The translations under genes were made by a program, and so were the position numbers. A DNA stretch of 64,000 bases from assembly GCA_963930645.1 (NCBI GenBank), contig OZ005655.1, positions 132,645,626-132,709,625 on the forward strand, read 5' to 3'. Each line of letters opens with the position of its first letter. The first letter of the stretch is position 1. The notes under the pieces are model-generated. The model was not told where the DNA came from and did not search any database. It worked only from the letters and a program-made list of their open reading frames with translations. Positions 45,930 to 54,787 of the stretch are shown here, piece after piece. The DNA comes from Salticus scenicus. Taxonomy: Eukaryota; Arthropoda; Arachnida; Araneae; Salticidae.

Positions 45930-46700
45930 AAATGGTTTAATAAATAAGAATATAATACATAAGAATAAAAAGCAGAATGTTAAAACACATTAAAAAACAT
46001 TTACAAATGTAATTAAATTTTAAATATTGAAATTTAACAGTTACACAACAGAAAAATGTATTTGAATAAATAACAGTAAAAAGCAAAATTTTAAAACACA
46101 ATAAGAAATATTTATAAATGTAATTAAACGTTAAATATGGAAATTTAACAGCTAATGCAACATAAAAAAGTATTTGAAAATGAAAATAAAAAATAATATA
46201 TTTACGTTTGTAAATACTCATCCATACAAAATTGTTACATCTCCATACACAACTTCAATGTGAAGTACTCCAATAATAAATAATATATTTACATTTGTAA
46301 ATACTTACTGCACATAAATATTACATCTCCATACAAAATTGTTACATCTCCATACACAACTTCAATCTGAAGTACTCCAATAACAATAAAAATGAAATAT
46401 TGAAATCTAACAGTTACACAACAGAAAAATCTATTTGAATAAATAACAGTAAAAAGCAAAATTTTAAAACACATTAAGAAATATTTATACATGTAATTAA
46501 ACGTTAAATATGAAAATTTAACAGCTCTGCAACGTAAAAAAGTACTTGAAAATGAAAATAACAAAATAATATATTTACATTTGTAAATACTCACTGCACA
46601 TAAATATTACATCTCCATACAAAATTGTTACATCTCCATACAAAATTGTTACATCTCCATACACAACCTCAATCTGAAGTACTCCAATAATAAAATAGTA
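45930..46700. repeat. Nested tandem duplications beside the Helitron coding region
   Basis: 46022-46214 and 46397-46594 are close copies (offset about 375 bp), and an inner period of about 116 bp is visible. A 21-bp minisatellite 'ttacatctccatacaaaattg' is repeated around 46229, 46321-46363 and 46608-46665. The region lies 3' of the helicase frame and may be part of the transposon's 3' non-coding end. Confidence 0.65.
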
Positions 46701-46816
46701 ACTCCATACTCAGTGTAGATATTACTGTAGAATTACAGTTACAATTATGTTCTTGATGCAAAGCGTTTGTTATATTAAGACGGAAAAAAAGACTTATTTT
46801 AATATCGGAAAGCATT

Positions 46817-49800
46817 TCATAATGTAGGAAACGGCATCAGTGACTTTGTAACGAATATTTTAGCTGCATGAGGTCTCATTTCATCCTGAACATATCTGAA
46901 GTTTGTGGGATCTTCACCTGAGCATATTGTAACAGCAAAAGCCATAGCAAAAAGGCCGCAATCGTAAAAGTTCTCTTGCTGCTGAACATTGTGAAAAACA
47001 TTTTCAATATTTGATCCATATAGTCTACTTAAATATAGTTCATGGTCTTTTTCTAATCTTCTTGAATTTAAGCTGTCATATATATGGTTCATTTTACCAT
47101 CGTAGTGAGTACATATCCAGTGACCTACTTCAGAACCCGGGTAACTAGTAAAAAGGATTTGTAAGTTGGATTTTCCAGGTGGAACTGGCATAATATTTTC
47201 TGGAATGTGAACGTACAACACACTTTGCATATTGAATGATGTTAAAGAATTTATTATTTCTCCAAATAAATCAATGTGTGAATCTTCCAGGTAACCTTTT
47301 GGATCCAACAATATTCCAAGTTCATTCTCTGTCAAATTTCTTATACCTGTATGCCTGTCTTTTCCTCCGATTAATTCTTTATTTGATGAATTTTCTTCAA
47401 AAGGTTCCAATATTCTGAATTCACCTGATTTACGTTTTTCATTTGTCTCACGTTCCGGTTGGTTTAATGTACATTCATTTAATATTATGTATATCGCTTT
47501 GTGATATGAAAAGTATGTCTCATATGTTCCAACTTTTACAGGCAAAACGTTAGAAAAAATGACATCGATTTGAGATTTTAAATTCGTTGTTACCAAGTCT
47601 ATTGGTAACTGTGATGTAACACCAAAGGATGAAAGAACGTTTGTCAGTCTGTTACTTTTTCCATTCAAAATGTCTTCATTAAAATCCCCAATCACTACAT
47701 AATCTCTTTTTCGACCATCACATGCTAAATCCACATTAAACATTTCTTTTAACTTTTCTTCTAGACTCTTATTAGGATGTCTTGGAGATTTATATCCTGA
47801 AATGATAGTAATATCGTCGATATTTATTTTGACTAATTCAAGGTGAGATTTGCATTCTGCGGTGATTGTATGCTTATCAATAATAAGATCATTATGTTTC
47901 GAAAACACTAATAACCCATGAGTTTTGCTCGTAGAGTCGGACCTAAAAATCTGATGAAAATTGGGAAGGACGATTTCATCTTGAGGTTTTGTCAGCGTTT
48001 CGCTAAAAATGAGTACGTCGGCACATTGATACCACTGATCATTGATTACGTTCAAAATTTTATTCTGTAGGGAGCAAATGTTCAAATATACTATTTTAAA
48101 TCCCGTGATATCTTCATGTTCTACTATTTTCTTATTCTCCCTCAGCCTATTCAGTTCATCCAAATTTGTATCATCTTTGACGTTATATTTTGGGCTTCTG
48201 AAACAACCTAAAATAAATAATCCTGATAATGAAGTCACTCGACTCAGGGCAACGTATAGCATGGGTCTTGTTATTCTTTTTATTCTGTCAAAATTAATAC
48301 ATACTTTTTCATATGTCTGTCCTTGGCTCTTGTGTATTGTGATAGCTTCTGCTGGTGTTACAGGAAACTGTTTCCTTGTAACTTGGAAGTTTAACTTGTT
48401 TGAAATATTAAGGACGCTGCATAATTTGTTGATTGGTGTCAAATTATCTTTTATGTCTTCATTTGTCATTTGGTTCATATGCGCCATTCTTGCCTTCTTT
48501 CCAATTTCTTTTGAAGAAAAATCGAGCCACAATTGTCTTGGTTCTTGACCATTTGGATTAAAAACTATGTGCTTCAGGAAGCCAGAAGCTCCATTAACTA
48601 AGCCATCTTCAATATCTATATTGGAAGTAACCATATAACGTATTCCAATTTTAAGTTTGATAACGTGCGGTAATCCATTGACTTCTGTAATTTTTTTGGA
48701 CAATAGTGAATTTAAGATGGTTGATCGTGTTTTTTCATTTGTTTTACCTAGAACATCATCCTTTGCTATTGAGACGAATGCTTCCCCAGGAAATTCATCA
48801 ATTCTCCTATTATTAAATATATCAACCTGGGCATTTTCTGTGAACAACCTCATTGCATCATTCGGAACTTTGTCCTCTGTCACTTCCCTTGATTTTAGAA
48901 GAGCAATATCATCATCTGTCATTTTGCCAATTGCAATGTTATTCAATGCGCTAATGAAGTTGACTTCATTTCTTTGTCTCATTATTCTGGTCAATTCATA
49001 AAATGAAAATTCTTCCCAAAGGGGATTTCTATCAAAGAAATCGCTCATCTCATTTTTTTTGCTGAGTTTGAAAATATGGCTATCCATCACGGGAGGTAAT
49101 TGGTTCAAGTCTCCGACACATATTACGGAAACGCCACCAAAGGAAGAATTGATCCCTTTAATTTGTCGAAGCCTTGTATCAACTCTGGTAAAGAGTGTAC
49201 TTCCAACCATTGAAATTTCGTCAATGATTATTAATTTCAGGTTGAACAAATTTTCTCTGATTGTATTTGCCAGATCACTGAATAATTCTGGCATATGACT
49301 GCCGAACTGCGTAACAGGCAAAGCAAATGCTGTGTGTAGTGTAATGCCTCTTATCAAAAAAGCCGCTTTTCCCGAAGGTGCACACAATAAAACCACAATC
49401 TTGTCTTTATTACCCCCTGGCATGCTATCAAAATAATGTGTCACTGTTTGATATATGCAATTTATTACGGTGCTTTTACCTACACCTGCAGATCCACTAA
49501 GAAACAGTCTCAAAGGAATTTCGCAAGTCTTCAACCAATGAAGTACGTATATTACAAAGTAACGTTGTTCGTTATTAAGCTTCTGCATTTCTCTGTATAA
49601 GTCTTCTTCTGAAATTCTCTTTGGACACGTGTACCTTAATATTTTTCTTTTTTCATCACGATCTAACCCTGCTTGTGCAAGTATATCTACTTCTTGCTCA
49701 TTAGATATCACCTGAGCCTCAAATTCATCTATTTCTTCGACTTCCAAATCGTGTCGGTCATTTTGTACTGCTTGCATTGCTATTTCTAGTGATTCATCTC

Positions 49801-50821
49801 CAATAACTGCATATTTGTTTCGATTCGTTTCAATTTCATCAATATGAAGGTAGTACTCCCTTTCGGTATCAATTTCTTCAACTTCCTTCAGCTCGTTTCT
49901 CCATGGTAAAAATAATAGTATTTGTTCTCTATAATAATTGTAGGCGTCTTGAGTTAATTTGTAACGGCGATACCTAATGATTGCTTGTCTTTTCCTTGGA
50001 TTGTATTTCTCGCTATCTTTGTCAATATCATCATTTCCTTCAACACTTACAGATGTTTTTGAATATAAAGAGCAGAAATCTGCAAGGCATACGTCTTCCA
50101 ATTTGTTCGGACGTTTACTGTATTTCAGAAAATTATCCTTCATGAATATGTCTGTTGAATCGCCTTCCAAGTTCTGCAAATCTTTCTTTGATTTTAACAT
50201 CATGACTCTTTCGTTAATAGGACTCGTGTTAATGAAAATGCATTGTCTGCTCATTTTTGACAAAGGTAATGATAAAACATGATACGCAGCTTCTTGAGCA
50301 GACATCAAATTGCTGTTCAAAAAAACATTAGCAATATTCCTGAATTTATCTTTAATGCTTCTGTTGCCTGTTTTGATATCTGATGACGCATCTCTCAATA
50401 ATTTCGAAAGACCAGCGTCGGCTTTCGATATATAATTTATTATGTATGATGCTAAGCCGTATTCTTCTAAAATGAATTGTATGTCCATGTTGGATTCGAA
50501 AAGGCTCAGCATAGCTCTATTATAACCATTTATACCAACTTCTAAACTGCCTCTTTTTAAAAAAACTTGAATCCGTTTCAGAGAATATCTGATAGAAGTA
50601 ATATATTTCTCTTCTGTCATTTCAAGACTAGCGAGAATATCCTCAAACGCAATATTTTGTTCCTTTTTATACAATTTGTTCATGAATTTTCGTATTTTAT
50701 TCAATGAATCTTTCAGTTCGTCGGTTTTTTGGTCATCGAGCAGAGGTTCTAGAATCATTGTTCTTGGCATAACTGGAATAGGAAAATTAAATCTACATCT
50801 CTCCTTATTCCTTTGCGACAT
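46817..50821 (-). CDS. PIF1 helicase-endonuclease-Ulp1 protease part of Helitron protein
   Basis: A 1334-codon frame. It begins 'MSQRNKERCRFNFP', where 'CRFNFP' is the family's post-Rep motif, so the true N-terminus is upstream in another frame. Walker A 'GSAGVGKST' lies near residue 446 and Walker B 'LIIIDEISMV' near 534. 'TIHKSQGQTY' (about 829) and 'YVALSRVTSLSGL' (about 856) are late SF1/PIF1 motifs. An endonuclease/exonuclease/phosphatase-like domain runs from 'YLNICSLQNKI' (about 915) through 'VIGDFNEDIL' (about 1046), but its final 'S-D-H' reads 'SYH'. The C-terminus resembles a C48/Ulp1 cysteine protease: 'GHWICTHYDG' (His, about 1235), 'IYDSLNSRR' (Asp), 'FYDCGLFAMAFA' (Cys, about 1290). 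The frame has no internal stop. It overlaps the upstream frame by 67 bp. It probably acted in the nucleus during transposition. Confidence 0.85.
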   Translation of the reverse strand: MSQRNKERCRFNFPIPVMPRTMILEPLLDDQKTDELKDSLNKIRKFMNKLYKKEQNIAFEDILASLEMTEEKYITSIRYSLKRIQVFLKRGSLEVGINGYNRAMLSLFESNMDIQFILEEYGLASYIINYISKADAGLSKLLRDASSDIKTGNRSIKDKFRNIANVFLNSNLMSAQEAAYHVLSLPLSKMSRQCIFINTSPINERVMMLKSKKDLQNLEGDSTDIFMKDNFLKYSKRPNKLEDVCLADFCSLYSKTSVSVEGNDDIDKDSEKYNPRKRQAIIRYRRYKLTQDAYNYYREQILLFLPWRNELKEVEEIDTEREYYLHIDEIETNRNKYAVIGDESLEIAMQAVQNDRHDLEVEEIDEFEAQVISNEQEVDILAQAGLDRDEKRKILRYTCPKRISEEDLYREMQKLNNEQRYFVIYVLHWLKTCEIPLRLFLSGSAGVGKSTVINCIYQTVTHYFDSMPGGNKDKIVVLLCAPSGKAAFLIRGITLHTAFALPVTQFGSHMPELFSDLANTIRENLFNLKLIIIDEISMVGSTLFTRVDTRLRQIKGINSSFGGVSVICVGDLNQLPPVMDSHIFKLSKKNEMSDFFDRNPLWEEFSFYELTRIMRQRNEVNFISALNNIAIGKMTDDDIALLKSREVTEDKVPNDAMRLFTENAQVDIFNNRRIDEFPGEAFVSIAKDDVLGKTNEKTRSTILNSLLSKKITEVNGLPHVIKLKIGIRYMVTSNIDIEDGLVNGASGFLKHIVFNPNGQEPRQLWLDFSSKEIGKKARMAHMNQMTNEDIKDNLTPINKLCSVLNISNKLNFQVTRKQFPVTPAEAITIHKSQGQTYEKVCINFDRIKRITRPMLYVALSRVTSLSGLFILGCFRSPKYNVKDDTNLDELNRLRENKKIVEHEDITGFKIVYLNICSLQNKILNVINDQWYQCADVLIFSETLTKPQDEIVLPNFHQIFRSDSTSKTHGLLVFSKHNDLIIDKHTITAECKSHLELVKINIDDITIISGYKSPRHPNKSLEEKLKEMFNVDLACDGRKRDYVVIGDFNEDILNGKSNRLTNVLSSFGVTSQLPIDLVTTNLKSQIDVIFSNVLPVKVGTYETYFSYHKAIYIILNECTLNQPERETNEKRKSGEFRILEPFEENSSNKELIGGKDRHTGIRNLTENELGILLDPKGYLEDSHIDLFGEIINSLTSFNMQSVLYVHIPENIMPVPPGKSNLQILFTSYPGSEVGHWICTHYDGKMNHIYDSLNSRRLEKDHELYLSRLYGSNIENVFHNVQQQENFYDCGLFAMAFAVTICSGEDPTNFRYVQDEMRPHAAKIFVTKSLMPFPTL

Positions 50822-53535
50822 GTATGAGAATGTCTGTGTCTCTGTACAGCTATTAGGGGGTTCTTTGCATCGTATTCACAAGTGACAAATTTGTCAATAA
50901 ATTCCACACATTCTCGAATAGTTTTCTCATCACTACTTTCATAAGTGGGTGCTTCTTTTAGCCACAAAAACATATGTTCATGAGGTGATCCCCTCATCTG
51001 AAACTCAACCCGACTGTAGCTATCTTCAACTGAATATGTTCGAAAAAAACTCTCTTCTTCCTTTATTAAATGCAAAAATTTTGTTATTTTGAAATCAAAG
51101 TACCGTGCGCATGTGACAGGATCGTCCCTGATTAGCATTGTCTTTTCATTTTCACTAAGAGTATAAGCTTCGTAAACAGAAATATTTTTCGAGAACCTTA
51201 ATTTGTATAACGTTTGTATTAATTCTGGCCAGATCTTTTCTGCAGCAGATAGGGTAAGAAAAAACGTAGGTTTTCCCAACTGTCTGATCATCGCCAGCAG
51301 CTCCTTTTTCTTAGATTCCCAATAACTTGGTGAAGAACGTATTTTATTTAAAATACTGTACCCTGCATCAAAATTTATTAAATTTTTAATAAATTCTGGA
51401 TTTGTAACTTGAAAAGCACAGGTTCTTTCAGTTGTTTTTGTTTTCCTGAGACAAACGTTTATACTTGCGATACAGGATTTTTCTAACTTTTTCTTGGCCA
51501 TATACAACAGTCGACTCGGTTTACAAGATCTGCGATCTTTCCTTCGACATTCTGATTTAACCCTATCAGTATACGTTATATTTGCTTCCGGTGGTATACT
51601 AAAGGAATGGCCACTGAATATTGTAGGGAATGTTAATTCATCCAAATCTTCTACCAAGTGCCATGGAATAGGTTTCTTTCCTTGACCAGGAGCTGTCACT
51701 TTTATGTCACTGTCGAATTGAAAATTTCTGTCGATAACAGCAACTTCCTCATCGACTTCATCATCTGCAAACTCAGTGTCTCCATAATCTATTTCGTTTA
51801 AAATTTTGTCAGCAATATTATCAAATTTCTCATCATTGCTAAGGTCAGACTCATCGACGATGAAATTTATTTTTTCGTCAAACTTACCTTCGTATCGCTC
51901 AAAAAAACTCCTATCTATTTTGATTCCATATTTTTTATACAGGGGTGTTTCCTGTAGGTATTTTAATGCCTCACATACAGCAGCTGGACGTATGGTTTCA
52001 AACATATAATCTGTTGAATGGAGCATATGTCTTTTCAATTTCACTTGTATTGTTGCCATATTATCAAACTGCCTTGGTAAAACTTGCAATATATCGTTTA
52101 TTTCAATAGGAATGTTAACCACACTGCCTTTCACTCCTAATTGTGGATTTAGAACAAACGACTTCAATGGTCGAATTTGCATAAAATTTATATATGGAGA
52201 ACACATCCTCTCCTCAAGAGGAGATAAATCATGCACACATTTCGGTACTTTTACGAATTTCATTCCATTGCTTGTGGCCAATTTTGGAACCATTCCTTTG
52301 GAGACATATTTTTTACACGTTTTGCATATGAAATCTGTTTCCAAATTATATATTTTTGCCAAAAAATCAGACGAGTGTTTTTCCATGTAATCATTTAATG
52401 TGAAAGATACTACGGAATGCTTAAAAAATAACCCTTCACAACAACAGCAAACATTACTTGGAGTAGATTTTCTTTCTTCAAGAAAATTTAGCTGACGTTT
52501 AGAAAATACAGAATTAGACGTAGACAATTCATTATGAACTAATTCTCGAAAATTCATTAACTCTTGCTGCCTTATTATCATTTTTCTTTCACGATCTGTC
52601 TCCCTCTCCTTCTCTCTGAAATCTTCATTGTCTCTCTTTTTTTTCTTCATTTCTTTCTCTTTTTTTCTGTACTCTTCTTGTTCTCTCAACTTTTTCATCG
52701 TTTCCTTATTCTTCTCTTTTTCTATTTCTCTGTACTCTACTTGTTCTCTCAACTTTTTCTTCGCTTCATTATCCTTTACTTTCTCTATTTCTCTGTACTC
52801 TTCTTGTTCTCTCAACTTTTTCTTCGTTTCCTTATCCTTTTCTTTCTCTATTTCTCTGTACTCTTCTTGTTCTCTCAACTTTTTCTTCGCTTCCTTATCC
52901 TTTTCTTTCTCTATTTCTCTGTACTCTTCTTGTTCTCTCAACTTTTTCTTCGCTTCCTTATCCTTTTCTTTCTCTATTTCTCTGTACTCTACTTGTTCTC
53001 TCAACTTTTTCTTCGCATCCTTATCCTTTTCTTTCTCTATTTCTCTGTACTCTTCTTGTTCTCTCAACTTTTTCATCGTTTCCTTATTCTTTTCTTTCTC
53101 TATTTCTCTGTACTCTTCTTGTTCTCTCATCTTTTTCTTGGATTCCTTATCCTTTTCTTTCTCTATTTCTCTGTACTCTTCTTGTTCTCTCAACTTTTTC
53201 TTCGCTTCCTTATCCTTTTCTTTCTCTATTTCTCTGTACTCTACTTGTTCTCTCATCTTTTTCTTGGATTCCTTATCCTTTTCTTTCTCTATTTCTCTGT
53301 ACTCTTCTTGTTCTCTCAACTTTTTCTTCGCTTCCTTATCCTTTTCTTTCTCTTTGTCTCTGAAAACTTCATTTTTTCTTTTTAGTTGTATAGTCTTCCT
53401 TCGTTTAATTTTCAATTCAGTTTCTGCGTCTTCATCGTGATGAACTGTATAATTTTGTTTACTAATTCTCTTTAACCTCATATAGACATTTTTTTCTAGT
53501 TTCTTTTTTCTTAAAGATTTCTTTTTTGACTTCAT
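50755..53535 (-). CDS. Helitron Rep part with DUF6570 and long coiled coil
   Basis: A 926-codon frame starting MKSKKKSLRKKK. Residues about 60-310 are 11-12 copies of a 21-residue Glu/Lys/Arg-rich unit (EEYREIEKEKDKEAKKKLREQ-like), predicted as one long charged helix or coiled coil. A Cys cluster 'CCCCEG...CKTCKKY' follows (about 355-405), then a DUF6570-like block ('LATSNGMKFVKVPK', about 410-550). The Helitron_like_N/Rep domain has 'FFLTLSAAEKIWPEL' and 'DDPVTCARYFDFKI', the HUH-type motif 'RGSPHEHMFLWL' (HEH about 852-854) and 'RHSHTCRK' (about 901-908). The frame then runs out in 18 unrelated residues because the sequence continues in the next frame. The catalytic Tyr pair is not certain; Tyr residues occur in 'APTYESS' and 'CEYDAK'. 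Rep would nick and ligate the transposon strand. Confidence 0.85.
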   Translation of the reverse strand: MKSKKKSLRKKKLEKNVYMRLKRISKQNYTVHHDEDAETELKIKRRKTIQLKRKNEVFRDKEKEKDKEAKKKLREQEEYREIEKEKDKESKKKMREQVEYREIEKEKDKEAKKKLREQEEYREIEKEKDKESKKKMREQEEYREIEKEKNKETMKKLREQEEYREIEKEKDKDAKKKLREQVEYREIEKEKDKEAKKKLREQEEYREIEKEKDKEAKKKLREQEEYREIEKEKDKETKKKLREQEEYREIEKVKDNEAKKKLREQVEYREIEKEKNKETMKKLREQEEYRKKEKEMKKKKRDNEDFREKERETDRERKMIIRQQELMNFRELVHNELSTSNSVFSKRQLNFLEERKSTPSNVCCCCEGLFFKHSVVSFTLNDYMEKHSSDFLAKIYNLETDFICKTCKKYVSKGMVPKLATSNGMKFVKVPKCVHDLSPLEERMCSPYINFMQIRPLKSFVLNPQLGVKGSVVNIPIEINDILQVLPRQFDNMATIQVKLKRHMLHSTDYMFETIRPAAVCEALKYLQETPLYKKYGIKIDRSFFERYEGKFDEKINFIVDESDLSNDEKFDNIADKILNEIDYGDTEFADDEVDEEVAVIDRNFQFDSDIKVTAPGQGKKPIPWHLVEDLDELTFPTIFSGHSFSIPPEANITYTDRVKSECRRKDRRSCKPSRLLYMAKKKLEKSCIASINVCLRKTKTTERTCAFQVTNPEFIKNLINFDAGYSILNKIRSSPSYWESKKKELLAMIRQLGKPTFFLTLSAAEKIWPELIQTLYKLRFSKNISVYEAYTLSENEKTMLIRDDPVTCARYFDFKITKFLHLIKEEESFFRTYSVEDSYSRVEFQMRGSPHEHMFLWLKEAPTYESSDEKTIRECVEFIDKFVTCEYDAKNPLIAVQRHRHSHTCRKGIRRDVDLIFLFQLCQEQ
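50805..50821 (-). other. Rep/helicase frameshift point
   Basis: The Rep frame reads TCRK then GIRRDVD, whereas the overlapping frame supplies NKERCRFNFP, the expected continuation. The join needs one extra base or a -1 slip here. No heptamer of the X XXY YYZ type is present, so a one-base deletion is the simpler reading. Confidence 0.75.
52670..53365 (-). repeat. 63-bp coding minisatellite
   Basis: About eleven units of 63 bp encode the 21-residue coiled-coil repeat of the Rep protein. Variants (EAKKKL/ESKKKM/ETMKKL, EE/VE) recur in a mixed order, suggesting unit duplication by unequal exchange. The period is a multiple of three, so copy-number change keeps the frame. This also explains two long shadow frames on the opposite strand. 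Confidence 0.9.
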
Positions 53536-53745
53536 CTTAAAATGTAGATATCTTTATCAAAAACATAAATACTTGAACCAAAACAATATGATCTATTACC
53601 TAATGAAAAAATGTCAGTTACAAGATGTCTTTATAGAAAATGCTACTTACCTGTTGGTTTCAACGTGTACGTGCATCATCTACAACTTCTTTCTCAGCTT
53701 CAAGTATGAAAGCTAGATCATAGAATATGTTATTTACCTGTTGAT
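53536..53745 (-). promoter_or_regulatory. Possible spliced 5' leader of the Helitron gene
   Basis: On the minus strand two good 5' splice-site matches occur upstream of the Rep ATG: CAG/GTAAGT (plus 53645-53653) and CAG/GTAAAT (plus 53735-53743). 'cattttaag' ends directly before the ATG at 53535 and could be an acceptor. No TATA box was identified. This is inference from consensus matches only. Confidence 0.3.
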
Positions 53746-53821
53746 TACAAAAAAAAATGTGGTGTCAAATAACCTGACGGTTTCCATTTCTCACAATTAC
53801 ATTTTCAAATTTTTAGAAAGA

Positions 53822-54069
53822 ACTAGCAGGCTTTGCCCGCTTCGCTGGTCATTATATTGAAATGAAGTCTCAAAATACCATATCCTTAATAATAATAATA
53901 AAATCATTGTTATCAATCAAAATCTAAGTTTAAGTTCTTGATACCTTCGATAGCAGTTTTCCCACTCGCCACACTTCACAAAATCCCTTTATAATGCATG
54001 TTGCATACACATATCTGCCCACATATTAAAAAATCAGGATTGTAAGATTATTTGAAGCAAAGTTATGTT
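53822..54069 (+). repeat. Dispersed-repeat start, 'actagcaggctttgcccgcttcgctgg'
   Basis: It begins with the shared motif and contains 'ccactcgccacacttcac...gcaaagttatgttt' (53957-54069), which is repeated at 54788-54905. At 54070 it joins abruptly to a TTAA-flanked MITE. Confidence 0.55.
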
Positions 54070-54787
54070 TTAACACACTTATTGGCAGACATGAAAAATA
54101 TTAAACTTTTTAGATTATTACTTTATATTGTAAACTTTTAAAAGCAATATGAACATATTAGATACGTCTTATTCTCGATACAACATTTGCCAATAAGTGT
54201 GTTAAAATATATGCTTGTACTATATTTGTAATATCAAGTGTTGGGAATCTTTCTAAAGAACTCGTCACTACCTTTAAAATGAATGGTTGAATAATAGTAG
54301 TAGTTAACTAGGAAAAAAAATTGTGCAAGGAGGTTGCATCGGTTCCCCCCCTGGGGGGGAAGTGGGAATCTTTCAAAAGAACTCGTCAATACCTCTAAAA
54401 TGAATGGTTGAACTACAAATCTGTGATTCTTCAAATCTGTGATTTTTTTTCTTTAAAATCAGGGTGGCTAGCAGTCAGGGAAAATCCAAGAATCTGGGAA
54501 AAGTCAGGGAATTTTAACAAATTTTGTAAAAATCACTGTATTAATCATTAAATTATTAATGATATTTTAAATCACTAATTTTTTCGCTAATGTCGTGAAA
54601 TTTTCATTGAAAATAAACAGAGAGAGTCAGGGAAAAATGTAGGAAAATCTCGAAAAATAGTCAGGGAAAAGTCAGGGAATTTGAAAAGGTTTAAATGCTA
54701 GCTGTAAAATTAAAAAATAAGAAAAATAGATAACTTTGTTGTAAATTATCACAGATTTGTAGTTCAAGGTATTGACGAGTTCTTTTG
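54070..54787 (-). repeat. Inverted first copy of the higher-order array unit
   Basis: Reverse-complement arrangement of the units at 55.47-59.8 kb. It holds a TTAA MITE (54074-54201), the 'gggaatctttc...actcgtca' module, the C7-G7 pair (about 54345-54360) and a CAGGGTGGCTAGC element (54460-54704). It sits between the two copies of the 'cactcgccacacttc' block, as an insertion or rearranged segment would. Confidence 0.65.
54074..54201. mobile_element. TTAA-flanked MITE, first of eight copies
   Basis: CACACTTATTGGC...GCCAATAAGTGTG, 128 bp, with TTAA on both sides (54070-54073 and 54202-54205). Other copies lie near 56017, 56413, 57322, 57733, 58644, 59052 and 59448. The TTAA target is characteristic of piggyBac-type insertion; the superfamily assignment is inference. 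Confidence 0.75.

Larger units (their letters stand above)
46700..53820 (-). mobile_element. Helitron/Helentron-type rolling-circle transposon, near-intact
   Basis: Two long minus-strand frames (926 and 1334 codons) cover almost all of 46817-53535 and encode, in order, coiled coil, Cys cluster, DUF6570, HUH Rep, PIF1 helicase, endonuclease-like domain and Ulp1-like protease. A rolling-circle mechanism is expected: Rep nicks and joins, helicase unwinds. The exact termini (TC/CTRR or Helentron-type) could not be fixed, so the limits given are approximate. The terminal endonuclease favours the Helentron (Helitron2) branch. Confidence 0.85.

Noticed and set aside
45937..46594. Two similar hydrophobic minus-strand frames (94 and 101 codons)
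   Set aside because: They look like a duplicated membrane protein, but are only translations of the tandem AT-rich repeat 3' of the Helitron gene.
48042..50282. Several plus-strand frames of 60-170 codons
   Set aside because: They are antisense shadows of the helicase gene with no domain.
50805..50821. Programmed -1 ribosomal frameshift site
   Set aside because: No X XXY YYZ heptamer or clear downstream pseudoknot could be seen; kept only as an alternative to a one-base lesion.
52564..53440. Two long plus-strand open frames (about 270 codons each) rich in Phe, Leu and Ser
   Set aside because: They are mirror images of the 63-bp coding minisatellite of the minus-strand Rep gene. A repeat period divisible by three keeps all frames open.
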